7,309 nucleotides of DNA from an uncultured Clostridia bacterium (GCA_947629875.1 CANRFK010000067.1:1-7309), one strand, 5' to 3'; numbered from the stretch's first letter, positions 1-6,191 are shown. Numbers and translations are program-made. The notes: generated by a model not told the origin, from the letters alone.

Positions 1-2
1 AA

Positions 3-542
3 AAGGACCTGAGCGGCGAAATTTACGACTATATCGGGGCGCAGACCAACGTCATTCCCGCGGAAGTGCCCCTGCGCGTCCGCCTGCACGGAGATTTTTC
101 CGAAACGGAGCAGGAGGAGATCGGGGAGTGCATGCACCGCCATTACACGATGAAGTCCTTTGATATCTCGTGGGATCTCATCGCCAACTTCCGCAAGATG
201 CTGTTTCTCGCGCTCTTCGGGGCGGCGGTGCTCGCCGTGTATCTCTTCCTCGCCATCACGGGGCGAAACGCCTTCTTCACCGAGGTGCTCTCCATCGTGG
301 GCTCCTTCTCCCTGTGGGAAGCGGCCGACGCCTTCCTTTTGGAACGCCCCCATCTTCGGCGGGAATTTAAGAACAACGAGCAAAATCTGAACCAAAAGGT
401 GGAATTTGTGCGCGATGATGCGGAAGAAACCGCGCCCGCTACCGCGCCCGTCGTGGAAGAGCCCGCCCCTTCCGCCCCCGCTATGGAGGCGCCCTCCGAA
501 GAACCCGCAAAGGCAACAGAAACAAGCCCATCGGAAGAATAA
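3..542 (+). CDS. Hypothetical membrane protein, 3' part only (5'-truncated at window edge)
   Basis: The frame is open from the left edge, with 179 visible residues ending in TAA. A GTG at 66 could be read as a start, but no ribosome binding site precedes it and the upstream codons read as normal protein, so I treat the gene as truncated. The visible part has a soluble N-terminal stretch. A clear hydrophobic segment follows at about visible residues 66-86 (LFLALFGAAVLAVYLFLAI), then a second, less hydrophobic one at about 93-113 containing FSLWEAADAFLLERP. A basic patch (HLRREFK) comes next, and the last 40 or so residues are a low-complexity tail of Pro, Ala and Glu, probably disordered. I do not recognise a characterised family. 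The WEAADAFLLERP region after a membrane segment resembles uncharacterised Firmicutes membrane proteins. Coding is certain from composition and the terminator just after the stop; function is unknown. Confidence 0.8.
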   Translation, partial: KDLSGEIYDYIGAQTNVIPAEVPLRVRLHGDFSETEQEEIGECMHRHYTMKSFDISWDLIANFRKMLFLALFGAAVLAVYLFLAITGRNAFFTEVLSIVGSFSLWEAADAFLLERPHLRREFKNNEQNLNQKVEFVRDDAEETAPATAPVVEEPAPSAPAMEAPSEEPAKATETSPSEE

Positions 543-547
543 ACCGC

Positions 548-584
548 CGCCGCCCGACGATTTCATCGTCGGGCGGCGTATTTT
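548..584 (+). terminator. Rho-independent terminator of the upstream membrane-protein gene
   Basis: A perfect 13-bp inverted repeat (arms 548-560 and 566-578) with a short TTTCA loop starts six bases after the stop codon and is followed by TATTTTC. The T tract lies only on the plus-strand side, so the hairpin mainly serves the gene at 3-542. It also lies between two convergent genes and could weakly affect the minus-strand transcript. Bases 565-584 are identical to part of the terminator at 2264-2303. Confidence 0.85.
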
Positions 585-591
585 CAAACCG

Positions 592-1488
592 TCATATCTC
601 TTTCTCGATGGGTAGCCAAAGTTCGATATATCGCTCCGCGCGCTCCCGTGTGCGCCAATGCAGGGCGACGACCTCGGGCGCGTCCGCAAGCCGAAATCCG
701 CTTCCGGGCAACCAGCCGAGAGCAATTCTCTTGCGCAGGTCGGCATATTCTCCGATCGGCGCTGCCCCCTTCTCGGTTGCGAAAACGACGCACTTGCATG
801 GCGGCAAATTCAGAATTTCCAACCCCATTCCGCCGATTTCCATTCCCGTAACGGAAAAATCGAACAGCGCTTTCCGCGTCCATTCGTCGAGTTCGTAGGC
901 GATGTAATAATCGTACCCGTCGTCGCCGACATTCGTCACGACCGCGTACTCCGTCGTCCTATCGCAGGCGGCGCCGAGCAGCAGCCACTGTTTTCCGCGC
1001 GTCGAAGAATAAAACGTGTGCTCTTGCCGCAAACGCTCTTCCCCGTACGGCACACCGCAAAACCGCCGCTTGTATCCGACGAGAACTTTCCCCGCCCGCA
1101 TCTCCATTCTCGGCGGCGGCACGGGCTTTCCCGCATCAAGGGGAATTTGCAGGCGCGGAAAATTCTTTGCGAGACAGCCGCGCTTCACTTCGGATGGCAA
1201 CGCGCCGTGGAAGGCGAAAAAGGCGCGCGAAAAGCTCTCGGAGGAGGAATAGCCGTACTTTAAGGCGGTATCGAGCACCTTTGCACCGCCCGCGAGTTCC
1301 TCCGCCGCGCGGGTCAGCCTACGGCGGCGGATATACTCCCCTACCGTCACGCCGCACACGATGCCGAACACGCGCTGAAAATGGTAACAAGAGGCATAGG
1401 CATGCCGCGCCGCTTCGGCATAGTCGATCTCCCCGTCCAAATGCTCCTCGAGATAGGCGACCGCCCGCTCAATATCGTCCTTCTTCAT
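592..1488 (-). CDS. AraC-family transcriptional regulator with GyrI-like effector-binding domain
   Basis: The 298-residue protein has two parts. Residues 1-105 or so form the AraC/XylS-type DNA-binding domain with two helix-turn-helix units: one at about 22-43 (YAEAARHAYASCYHFQRVFG) and one at about 70-95, including the typical KYGYSSSESFSRAFFAFHG. Residues from about 120 to the end (PRMEMRAGKVLVGYKRRF near the start, RYIELWLPIE at the end) fit the GyrI-like/AraC effector-binding domain found in Rob- and BmrR-type regulators, which binds small, often hydrophobic or cationic ligands. The order, N-terminal HTH then GyrI-like, is the Rob arrangement. The start at 1488 is chosen because GGAGGG (1493-1498) lies five bases upstream and an extended -10 box lies just before it. 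The frame stays open upstream to 1680, but that part crosses the promoter and reads as non-coding. The neighbouring lipoprotein gene diverges from it and is a plausible target. The ligand is unknown. Confidence 0.9.
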   Translation of the reverse strand: MKKDDIERAVAYLEEHLDGEIDYAEAARHAYASCYHFQRVFGIVCGVTVGEYIRRRRLTRAAEELAGGAKVLDTALKYGYSSSESFSRAFFAFHGALPSEVKRGCLAKNFPRLQIPLDAGKPVPPPRMEMRAGKVLVGYKRRFCGVPYGEERLRQEHTFYSSTRGKQWLLLGAACDRTTEYAVVTNVGDDGYDYYIAYELDEWTRKALFDFSVTGMEIGGMGLEILNLPPCKCVVFATEKGAAPIGEYADLRKRIALGWLPGSGFRLADAPEVVALHWRTRERAERYIELWLPIEKEI

Positions 1489-1492
1489 ACCG

Positions 1493-1498
1493 CCCTCC
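1493..1498 (-). promoter_or_regulatory. Ribosome binding site that fixes the AraC-type regulator start
   Basis: On the minus strand GGAGGG is followed by CGGT and then ATG at 1488. This favours 1488 over the in-frame ATG at 1500, which lies directly before this site and would fall at or beside the expected transcription start. Confidence 0.8.
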
Positions 1499-1506
1499 AT
1501 GTCTCC

Positions 1507-1515
1507 ATTATAACA
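1507..1515 (-). promoter_or_regulatory. Extended -10 promoter of the AraC-type regulator gene
   Basis: The minus strand reads TGTTATAAT: a consensus TATAAT (1507-1512) preceded by TGn, an extended -10 element. No good TTGACA lies 16-18 bases upstream, which fits extended -10 promoters. Transcription would start near 1500, giving a 5' leader of only about a dozen bases that is almost entirely ribosome binding site. Confidence 0.65.
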
Positions 1516-1644
1516 AACGTGCGCGGAAAAATCTTGATATTCCGTGCGAAAACCGCTACCGCTCCCCCAAATTGACGCAGTTTGTATCGCCCCATAGCAA
1601 GGAGCCCGTAGAAGCCCCGCCCGCCGCGATTTTCGGCCAAACGC

Positions 1645-1675
1645 TTGACATTTGCGCGATCTGTGGTAATATAAA
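1645..1675 (+). promoter_or_regulatory. Promoter of the lipoprotein gene
   Basis: A consensus TTGACA (1645-1650) is followed after 16 bases by TGG-TAATAT (-10 at 1667-1672 with an extended TGn). TATAAA at 1670-1675 is a second candidate -10 with a 19-base spacer. The leader before the ATG at 1743 is about 65 bases and includes a small CCCGC/GCGGG hairpin (1689-1701). The site is back-to-back with the regulator's promoter, about 130 bases away, so both could be controlled from the shared region. Confidence 0.75.
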
Positions 1676-1742
1676 ATCAAGAAGTGATCCCGCCCCGCGG
1701 GAAATTCTCAATCTCCGGCAATTTTCAGCACGGGAGGTGTTT

Positions 1743-2234
1743 ATGAAGAAGAAAATTTTTTGTCTCCTGCTTCCGTTGCTCCTCTTGATCCTGTGCGCCT
1801 GCGGCGGGGATATGGAGGGCTGGCCGCGGTTCGAGCCCAACTTGGATATCCAAAATTACGATGAAGTTTCGCTCGAATATCACCATATCTCCAAGCATTC
1901 CGATCGGATGCCGCTCGACGTCGATACGGACTTCTACGGGACCTCGTCCGACAGGGAGCTCATGAGCGAGGTCTATCAAACCTTCGACGGCATACTGTAC
2001 AGCGAAAAGACGTACCGAACGATCGACACCGAAAATTATAGGAGCAAGGTGGTCATCACGTTTTGGAAGGATGGCGAGGCGGAGTACACGTTCACGTATT
2101 ATGAATACGCCATCAAAGACGGCTACTTCGTCTTTGACAGCGGCGAGATCCACAAATTTTTGGGCGCCTTTGTAAACGGAACCTACGACCGGTTCAAAGA
2201 TAAATTGGAGCCTGCCGAACTACCGCAAACATAG
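1743..2234 (+). CDS. Small lipoprotein of unknown function
   Basis: The 163-residue protein begins with a typical lipoprotein signal peptide: MKKK, a leucine-rich core to residue 17, and a lipobox L17-C18-A19-C20, so Cys20 should be lipid-modified and the mature protein anchored outside the cell membrane. The mature part is rich in acidic and aromatic residues, with no cysteines or obvious catalytic motif. Segments such as VVITFWKDGEAEYTFTYYEY suggest beta strands. I do not recognise a family. The start is supported by GGGAGGTG (1732-1739), five bases before the ATG counted from GGAGG. The open frame extends far upstream, but that part antiparallels the regulator gene and its promoter and is not coding. 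The gene has its own promoter and terminator, so it is monocistronic. It diverges from an AraC-type regulator gene that may control it. Confidence 0.85.
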   Translation: MKKKIFCLLLPLLLLILCACGGDMEGWPRFEPNLDIQNYDEVSLEYHHISKHSDRMPLDVDTDFYGTSSDRELMSEVYQTFDGILYSEKTYRTIDTENYRSKVVITFWKDGEAEYTFTYYEYAIKDGYFVFDSGEIHKFLGAFVNGTYDRFKDKLEPAELPQT

Positions 2235-2263
2235 CGGCGCCCCCAAAGTACAATCTGATATAG

Positions 2264-2303
2264 TACGCCACCCGACGACAATCGTCGGGCGGCGTATTTT
2301 TTT
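2264..2303 (+). terminator. Rho-independent terminator of the lipoprotein gene
   Basis: Hairpin arms 2266-2278 and 2282-2294 pair over 13 positions with one A-C mismatch (2270/2290). T2264-A2265 can extend the stem against T2295-A2296. The loop is CAA, and seven T residues follow (2297-2303). It begins about 30 bases after the stop codon and separates this gene from the convergent operon ending at 2313. The 3' arm and tail match the terminator at 548-584. Confidence 0.88.
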
Positions 2304-2312
2304 CAAAAAATC

Positions 2313-2936
2313 TCACCTTATAAAGTTCGTCGAAATGCGCCTCTCGTACGGCGGGAACGTAATGCCCTTCTCCTCGCCCGCCTCGATGCACTTCATAAGC
2401 CACGCGATGTTGCGCCCCAAAGTGCGCATCGTCTGCAACCCCTCGCCGTCCTCGAGGACTTCCTCGGGCGTGTTGCCGTGCACCTGGTTCCAATACTGCG
2501 AGGAGACGACGGGCATGCTGTTGATCGTAAAGTACTTATTCAGCCTGTCGAAGGCCGCCGAGGCGCCGCCCCGTCTGCAACTGACGACCGCCGCGCCGAG
2601 TTTGCCCTGAAAGCCGCTCCCCGCGTAGAAGAGCCTGTCTGCAAACGCGCAGATCTGCCCGCTCGGGCCCGCGTAGTAGACGGGCGAGCCCAACACGATC
2701 GCGCCGTATTCGGGCAATTTTTCGATGGTCTCGTTGACGGCGTCGCCTTGGAAGGCGCACCTGCCCGTCTTGCGGCAGGCGCGGCAGGCAATACACCCCG
2801 CGATGGGCTTTACGCCAAGCCACAAAATCTCCGCCTCCACGCCCTCCTCTTCGAGCGTCCGCTTCACCTCGCTTAAAGCGATGAACGTGCACCCCTTCTC
2901 GTGCGGGCTTCCGTTTACAAGCAAAACCTTTTTCAT
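2313..2936 (-). CDS. Flavodoxin-fold NAD(P)H-dependent FMN reductase with cysteine cluster (Isf-like)
   Basis: The 207-residue protein starts MKKVLLVNGSPHEKGCT, the first strand and phosphate-binding loop of the NADPH-dependent FMN reductase/flavodoxin family. GSPVYYAGPSGQICAFADRL (83-102) is the second flavin-contact region. Between them lies C48-x2-C51-x2-C54-x5-C60, a compact cysteine motif of the kind that binds a [4Fe-4S] cluster in archaeal iron-sulfur flavoprotein (Isf). Many bacterial relatives are known only from sequence. The likely role is FMN-dependent electron transfer or reduction of small acceptors in the cytoplasm; the substrate is unknown. The ATG overlaps the upstream gene's stop as ATGA, and GGAGG (2941-2945) lies four bases upstream. 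The frame stays open much further upstream, but only as a shadow of the neighbouring genes. It is the last gene of the four-gene operon. No T tract follows on this strand; the hairpin at 2266-2294 may still help end the transcript. Confidence 0.9.
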   Translation of the reverse strand: MKKVLLVNGSPHEKGCTFIALSEVKRTLEEEGVEAEILWLGVKPIAGCIACRACRKTGRCAFQGDAVNETIEKLPEYGAIVLGSPVYYAGPSGQICAFADRLFYAGSGFQGKLGAAVVSCRRGGASAAFDRLNKYFTINSMPVVSSQYWNQVHGNTPEEVLEDGEGLQTMRTLGRNIAWLMKCIEAGEEKGITFPPYERRISTNFIR

Positions 2937-3523
2937 AAATCCTCCAAACTTTCGGCGAGCTCCCCCGCCGTGGCCTCTGCCCGTGCGAGCCGCTTTTCCC
3001 CCTCTTCGGAAGGGATGACGTCCAGCCCGTAGCAAGAGACCGACTGAAATTCCATAATGCCGAAGAAGCGGCAGAGCGCCTTCAAATAGGGCGTCGCCTG
3101 CTCCTGCTCGTCGCCGTCGGGAATGTCCAGCCCGCGCGTCGTCAGATACACCATGCGTTCGGCGCGGCACTTTCCCATACACGTCTCCCCGTCGAAGGCG
3201 ATGCCCGAGACGGACACGTGCTCGAAGTACGTTTTGAGTTTGGCGGGGATACCCATGTCCCAGAACGGCGCGGCGACGACCACCATGTCCGCGCTTGCGA
3301 ACTGCTTGGCAAGGTCGAACATGGGTGCCTCGTAATTGCCCGCCTCGGTCATGGTATCGCGTTTTTGCAGCATTTCCCGTCCGAGAGGGGAAATATCCAG
3401 CTTCTCCACGTCGACATGCGCGACATGGTACCCCCCGAGCGCATGGAAAAAGGCGCGTGCAAGGCGCGCCGTCCTCGAAATCTCCCCGCGGATACAGCAA
3501 TCGACAAAGAGGGCCTCTTTCAT
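2933..3523 (-). CDS. NAD(P)H-dependent oxidoreductase, flavodoxin_2/azoreductase-like
   Basis: The 196-residue protein matches the flavodoxin-2 family that includes FMN-dependent NADH-azoreductases and NAD(P)H-quinone reductases. The clearest signature is VVVAAPFWDMGIPAKLKTYFE (81-101), equivalent to the AP-M/F-W-N-IP--LK-Y motif that contacts FMN in AzoR-type enzymes. The N-terminus (ALFVDCCIRGEISRTARLA) replaces the usual phosphate-loop serine pattern with CCIRGEISRT. Such enzymes use NAD(P)H and flavin for two-electron reduction of quinones, azo compounds or other electrophiles; the substrate here is unknown. ATG at 3523 is chosen over the upstream in-frame ATG at 3577 because GGGGAG (3529-3534) lies five bases upstream and the family's first beta strand begins right at MKEALFVD. 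It overlaps both neighbours by four bases (ATGA at each end). The tail after about residue 170 is Ala/Glu-rich helix. Confidence 0.88.
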   Translation of the reverse strand: MKEALFVDCCIRGEISRTARLARAFFHALGGYHVAHVDVEKLDISPLGREMLQKRDTMTEAGNYEAPMFDLAKQFASADMVVVAAPFWDMGIPAKLKTYFEHVSVSGIAFDGETCMGKCRAERMVYLTTRGLDIPDGDEQEQATPYLKALCRFFGIMEFQSVSCYGLDVIPSEEGEKRLARAEATAGELAESLEDL

Positions 3524-4380
3524 TTTTTCTCCCCGTCCTCCGCGTTGTGGAAATAGCGGATGTACGACTTTCTGCAATAGCGTTGCACCTCGCCGTCCTC
3601 GGCAGCCTCGCCCTCAAAGGTATATTTGCCGTTGACGCGCCACCCGTTGAGGAGGGAAATTTTGAGGGCGTCCTCGGGGCAGGAGAACGCACACCCCATG
3701 CACCCCACACAGGAGCGCTTGAACTTGGGTCTGCCGTCCACCATCTCGATGTTGCCCTGTGGGCAAATTTTGGCGCACGCGCCGCAGCCGATGCACTTTT
3801 TCGTCGCCTTGAAGTGATGCCCGATGACGGGCATGGCGGTGTGTTCGATGCGCAAGACAAAGGTGAACATGCGCTTGAAGATGTTCACGCCCTCGCGCTT
3901 GCCGCCGCCCGCCGCGATCTCGTCCGCCGCCGCGGGAAGGCGCAACTCCGCCGCCCGCCACATCCGCGCCGCCATCTTGTCCGAATGGCGGAAGATGATA
4001 TTGTACGGCATCACGTAGCGGTATTCGCCCCGCACCGTATAGCCGCGGTGCTTCAAGATGCGGCGGGGCGTGATGGCAGAAGCGTCGTTCATCCTCAAAG
4101 GCTCGCCCGACGTGCGCACGAGGTACACGGGGCGCGGGTTCTTCTTGTCCGCCTTGGGGAATTTCTTCAAAAATTTGAGAACGGCTGCGGGCGCGTTGAA
4201 CGCATGCACGGGGTAGCCGATGAGCACCACGTCGTACGCGCGCGGGTCGGGATACTCATTGTCCGCGCGGATCGCAAAGGTCTCCGTCTCGTGTCCGCGG
4301 GCTTCGAGCTCCTCCGCAAGGCGGGCGCACACCCGCTTTGTGTTGCCCGTGCCCGAAAACACGAAAAAGACCGCCTTCAC
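3520..4380 (-). CDS. EFR1-family ferredoxin: flavodoxin domain fused to 2x[4Fe-4S] ferredoxin
   Basis: The 286-residue protein has an N-terminal flavodoxin-like domain with the FMN phosphate loop FSGTGNTKR (8-16) and GYPVHAFNAP (55-64). A linker of about 100 residues rich in basic residues follows, then a bacterial two-cluster ferredoxin domain. Its cysteines are C196-x2-C199-x2-C202-x3-C206-P and C224-x2-C227-x2-C230-x3-C234-P, both canonical for [4Fe-4S]. This order defines the EFR1 family, common in anaerobic Firmicutes and thought to shuttle electrons between flavin and clusters; physiological partners are mostly unknown. The start is GTG at 4380, overlapping the upstream gene's TGA as GTGA, with GGAGG (4388-4392) seven bases upstream. 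The stop overlaps the next gene's ATG. With two flavin reductases downstream and an SDR upstream, it probably supplies electrons to, or takes them from, these enzymes. That role is inference from context. Confidence 0.93.
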   Translation of the reverse strand: MKAVFFVFSGTGNTKRVCARLAEELEARGHETETFAIRADNEYPDPRAYDVVLIGYPVHAFNAPAAVLKFLKKFPKADKKNPRPVYLVRTSGEPLRMNDASAITPRRILKHRGYTVRGEYRYVMPYNIIFRHSDKMAARMWRAAELRLPAAADEIAAGGGKREGVNIFKRMFTFVLRIEHTAMPVIGHHFKATKKCIGCGACAKICPQGNIEMVDGRPKFKRSCVGCMGCAFSCPEDALKISLLNGWRVNGKYTFEGEAAEDGEVQRYCRKSYIRYFHNAEDGEKK

Positions 4381-5912
4381 TTCTCTTCCTCCGAAAGGGT
4401 GGCGTTGCCGTCCTCGTCGAAGTCATAGAGATAATTCTCTTCGGGGTCGTGGGAATCGTACCACACCTGCGCGTAGAAGGGCATCTTCTTGGCAAGCCTG
4501 TCGAACATCCACGGCGTGGGCTGGCAACATGCGGGGCACCAATGCCCGCCGCGGAGCACGGTGTAGGGGCTGGCCTCGAACTCATGCCCCTCGCAGCACT
4601 TCCACACGAGTTTCTTGTACGCGTCGCCCTTTTTCATCGTCTCGGAGACCACCTCGCCGCCGCGGAACTGAGCCGCCTCACGCATATCTTCAATGTCCCA
4701 CTCCTCCTGCGGCTTGCTCTCGTCGTAGCCATGGTTGAGGAGCACGGCGTTCTCCACTTTGCGCATCTCGTCGTAGTCGCCGAAGTCGCCCTTGGCGATG
4801 AGTTTGACGCCCTCCCACTTATCGGGGAGCGCCTTGGCTACCTCCATGCTGCCGAAGGTTGCCGTAACGCGCGCCGTGTCGCCGTTTTTCACCCAGCGGT
4901 AGGGCGAATTTTTGTGGTTGCGCAGTTTGCGGAAGAGGAAGAGGTCGATGAGCCCCTTGGGCACGATCCGCCCGAGTTTGTACAACTTGTGCTGCGAGCC
5001 GATCCACTTCCAATATTCGTGCACGTCGTCGCGCTGATAGTGGAAGAGTTCTTCAAGCTCGCCGCCGTCCGCAAACCACAGCCCGTGGAAGTTGCGCGCC
5101 GCGAGATATTTGGGCTTGAAGAATTTTTCGGCAGAGCCGCCGATGATGGCGAACCCGTCGTTGAAGGTATCGTAACCCGTCTCCATGCCCTTGAAGCCCG
5201 CGCCGATGTTGTAAATTTTCTTCCAGAACGAGGGCACTTCCCCCGCCATGTCGCGCTCCAGAATGCGCTTGATGAGATACCCGCTATCACGCGAGGACAC
5301 CCACTCGAGGGGCGCGTTGAGCGCCGTGTGGAACATGAGCCCGTCCGAGATGTTGTCGTGCATCATGTTGGGGTGAAGCATGGCCGTCTGGCGGAGCACG
5401 ACCCACGTTTTGAGCCCCGCATCAAGGCAGTGCCGCTCGCCGTACAGCTTGTGCATGGCGTAGTGGTCGAAGGGGCTGACGAGGAGCGGATCCCCCACCC
5501 TGCCGAAGGGATGCTTTTCGTTGCGGTTGCCGTAGAGGGCGACCGTGGAGATGTGGATATATTTGGGCTGCGGCTTGCAGTCGAGAACGGCGTCGATGAG
5601 GGCGACGGCGCCGAGGAGGTTGCACTCCTCGCTCGCGGAGGGGCTGGCGTCCGAGCGGGGCGGAATGACCGCCGCCATGTGCACGACATAGTCGGCATCC
5701 TTCACGAGCGCCTCGCACGCCTTCGCGTCGGCAACGGTGCCGCGCACGATCTCGATGCGATCGCCGTATTTTTTTACAAGCGTTTTGGCAAGTTTATTAT
5801 TTTTCTTTTTCGGGGAAAGAAGAACGCGGCAAACGACGTTCGGAAGCTCCATCGTCTGCGCAAGGGCCTCTCTGCCCATGTTCCCGCTTGTCCCCGTCAT
5901 TGCGATTCTCAT
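4377..5912 (-). CDS. Extended SDR (NAD(P)-dependent epimerase/dehydratase-like) with C-terminal zinc-ribbon-like motif
   Basis: The 511-residue protein opens with a Rossmann fold: T6-G7-x2-G10-x2-G13 is the extended-SDR dinucleotide motif, HMAA (78-81) the adenine-side motif, and S122/T123 with Y151-x3-K155 the Ser/Thr-Tyr-Lys active site. The first 230 or so residues therefore look like an active NAD(P)-dependent epimerase, dehydratase or reductase. At 511 residues it is much longer than the usual 300-350. The extra part includes a Trp/Tyr-rich middle (about 265-345) and near the C-terminus C439/C440-E-G-H443 followed by W458-C459-P-A-C462, resembling the C-x-x-G-H...C-P-x-C treble-clef zinc ribbons of the DUF4379 type. 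A strongly acidic tail follows (about 486-511). The ATG at 5912 has GGAG nine bases upstream and begins exactly at the Rossmann strand. It is the promoter-proximal gene of the operon, and its stop overlaps the EFR1-type gene's GTG. The substrate is unknown. Confidence 0.9.
   Translation of the reverse strand: MRIAMTGTSGNMGREALAQTMELPNVVCRVLLSPKKKNNKLAKTLVKKYGDRIEIVRGTVADAKACEALVKDADYVVHMAAVIPPRSDASPSASEECNLLGAVALIDAVLDCKPQPKYIHISTVALYGNRNEKHPFGRVGDPLLVSPFDHYAMHKLYGERHCLDAGLKTWVVLRQTAMLHPNMMHDNISDGLMFHTALNAPLEWVSSRDSGYLIKRILERDMAGEVPSFWKKIYNIGAGFKGMETGYDTFNDGFAIIGGSAEKFFKPKYLAARNFHGLWFADGGELEELFHYQRDDVHEYWKWIGSQHKLYKLGRIVPKGLIDLFLFRKLRNHKNSPYRWVKNGDTARVTATFGSMEVAKALPDKWEGVKLIAKGDFGDYDEMRKVENAVLLNHGYDESKPQEEWDIEDMREAAQFRGGEVVSETMKKGDAYKKLVWKCCEGHEFEASPYTVLRGGHWCPACCQPTPWMFDRLAKKMPFYAQVWYDSHDPEENYLYDFDEDGNATLSEEEK
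4388..4392 (-). promoter_or_regulatory. Ribosome binding site supporting a GTG start of the EFR1-type gene
   Basis: GGAGG lies seven bases before the GTG at 4380 and inside the last codons of the upstream gene. No ATG in this frame sits at a suitable distance, and the flavodoxin first strand begins right after the GTG. Confidence 0.75.
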
Positions 5913-5948
5913 TGGTACGTTCTCCGTTCAAAAATCAGAGTTTAATTC

Positions 5949-5977
5949 AGTATAAGATTTTTCGGCGGACTTGTCAA
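5949..5977 (-). promoter_or_regulatory. Promoter of the four-gene redox operon
   Basis: On the minus strand TTGACA (5972-5977) and TATACT (5949-5954) are separated by exactly 17 bases, a near-consensus housekeeping sigma promoter. Transcription should start near 5942, giving a leader of about 30 bases before the ATG at 5912 with a GGAG at 5922-5925. No operator-like inverted repeat was noticed in the core promoter. Confidence 0.88.
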
Positions 5978-6018
5978 CCCCGTAATGCTTTTGCATGACA
6001 GAAATTTTAGGAAAATAT

Positions 6019-6043
6019 AAAAAAATTCCACCCGTCGGTGGAA
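6019..6043 (-). terminator. Rho-independent terminator, minus strand
   Basis: TTCCACC (6026-6032) and GGTGGAA (6037-6043) form a 7-bp stem with a four-base loop. On the minus strand seven T residues follow directly (6019-6025), then an AT-rich run. Its likely client is the acetyltransferase gene ending at 6306, about 260 bases upstream, with the palindromes in between. It also insulates the redox operon promoter at 5949-5977. Confidence 0.72.
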
Positions 6044-6061
6044 AAATCCCCCTCTATCCTC

Positions 6062-6112
6062 ATACACTCGCCCGCGCCCGTCCGCATTGCGGACGGGCGC
6101 GGGCGAGTGTAT
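6062..6112. repeat. 51-base near-perfect palindrome (hairpin element A)
   Basis: Arms 6062-6086 and 6088-6112 are perfectly complementary over 25 bases around a single central T at 6087. As RNA or single-stranded DNA it would form a stem of about 24 bp with a three-base loop. The stem is almost wholly G and C apart from its ends. No T tract follows on either strand, so it is not an ordinary terminator. Its flanks resemble those of the hairpin at 6192-6228. Confidence 0.9.
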
Positions 6113-6116
6113 CTTG

Positions 6117-6164
6117 CTTCCCCCTGTTGGGGGAAGTGGCGCGTAGCGACGAAAGGGGTTTCCC
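6117..6164. repeat. Probable dispersed hairpin repeat: C-rich/G-rich 8-bp stem plus GCGCGTAGCG tail
   Basis: CTTCCCCC (6117-6124) and GGGGGAAG (6129-6136) form an 8-bp stem with a TGTT loop. TGGCGCGTAGCGACGAAAGGGG and TTTCCC follow, the latter able to fold back weakly. This layout (a short C5/G5 stem, a small CGC-GTA-GCG hairpin, then a G-run) is reminiscent of short palindromic repeats scattered between genes in many Clostridia. That link is from memory of the pattern, not from a search. It starts four bases after the 51-base palindrome. Confidence 0.6.
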
Positions 6165-6191
6165 ATATTCCCGCCTTATTCCTCATACCGA

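Noticed and set aside
1489..1680. N-terminal extension of the AraC-type regulator up to 1680
   Set aside because: It crosses a consensus extended -10 box and both promoters; GGAGGG and ATG at 1488 give a start that matches the family's N-terminus.
1167..1742. Upstream extension of the lipoprotein reading frame
   Set aside because: It reads through the antisense of the regulator gene with an Arg/Pro-rich sequence. The signal peptide, ribosome binding site and promoter all point to 1743.
2937..3860. Upstream extension of the Isf-like flavoprotein frame to 3860
   Set aside because: The extra residues are out-of-frame shadow of the azoreductase-like and EFR1-type genes; the ATGA overlap and GGAGG mark 2936 as the start.
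3295..4428. Plus-strand open frame of 377 codons opposite the EFR1-type gene
   Set aside because: The composition is Arg/His/Ala-rich with no motif. It is a shadow of the minus-strand gene with canonical ferredoxin cysteines.
4338..5945. Plus-strand open frame of 535 codons lying opposite the SDR gene
   Set aside because: It mirrors the minus-strand gene codon for codon. Long antisense frames are expected in GC-rich genes with few T/A-ending codons. It has no family motif or ribosome binding site, while the minus strand shows clear Rossmann and active-site motifs.
6062..6112. The 51-base palindrome as a bidirectional terminator
   Set aside because: No run of T follows on either strand, unlike the four clear terminators in this window.
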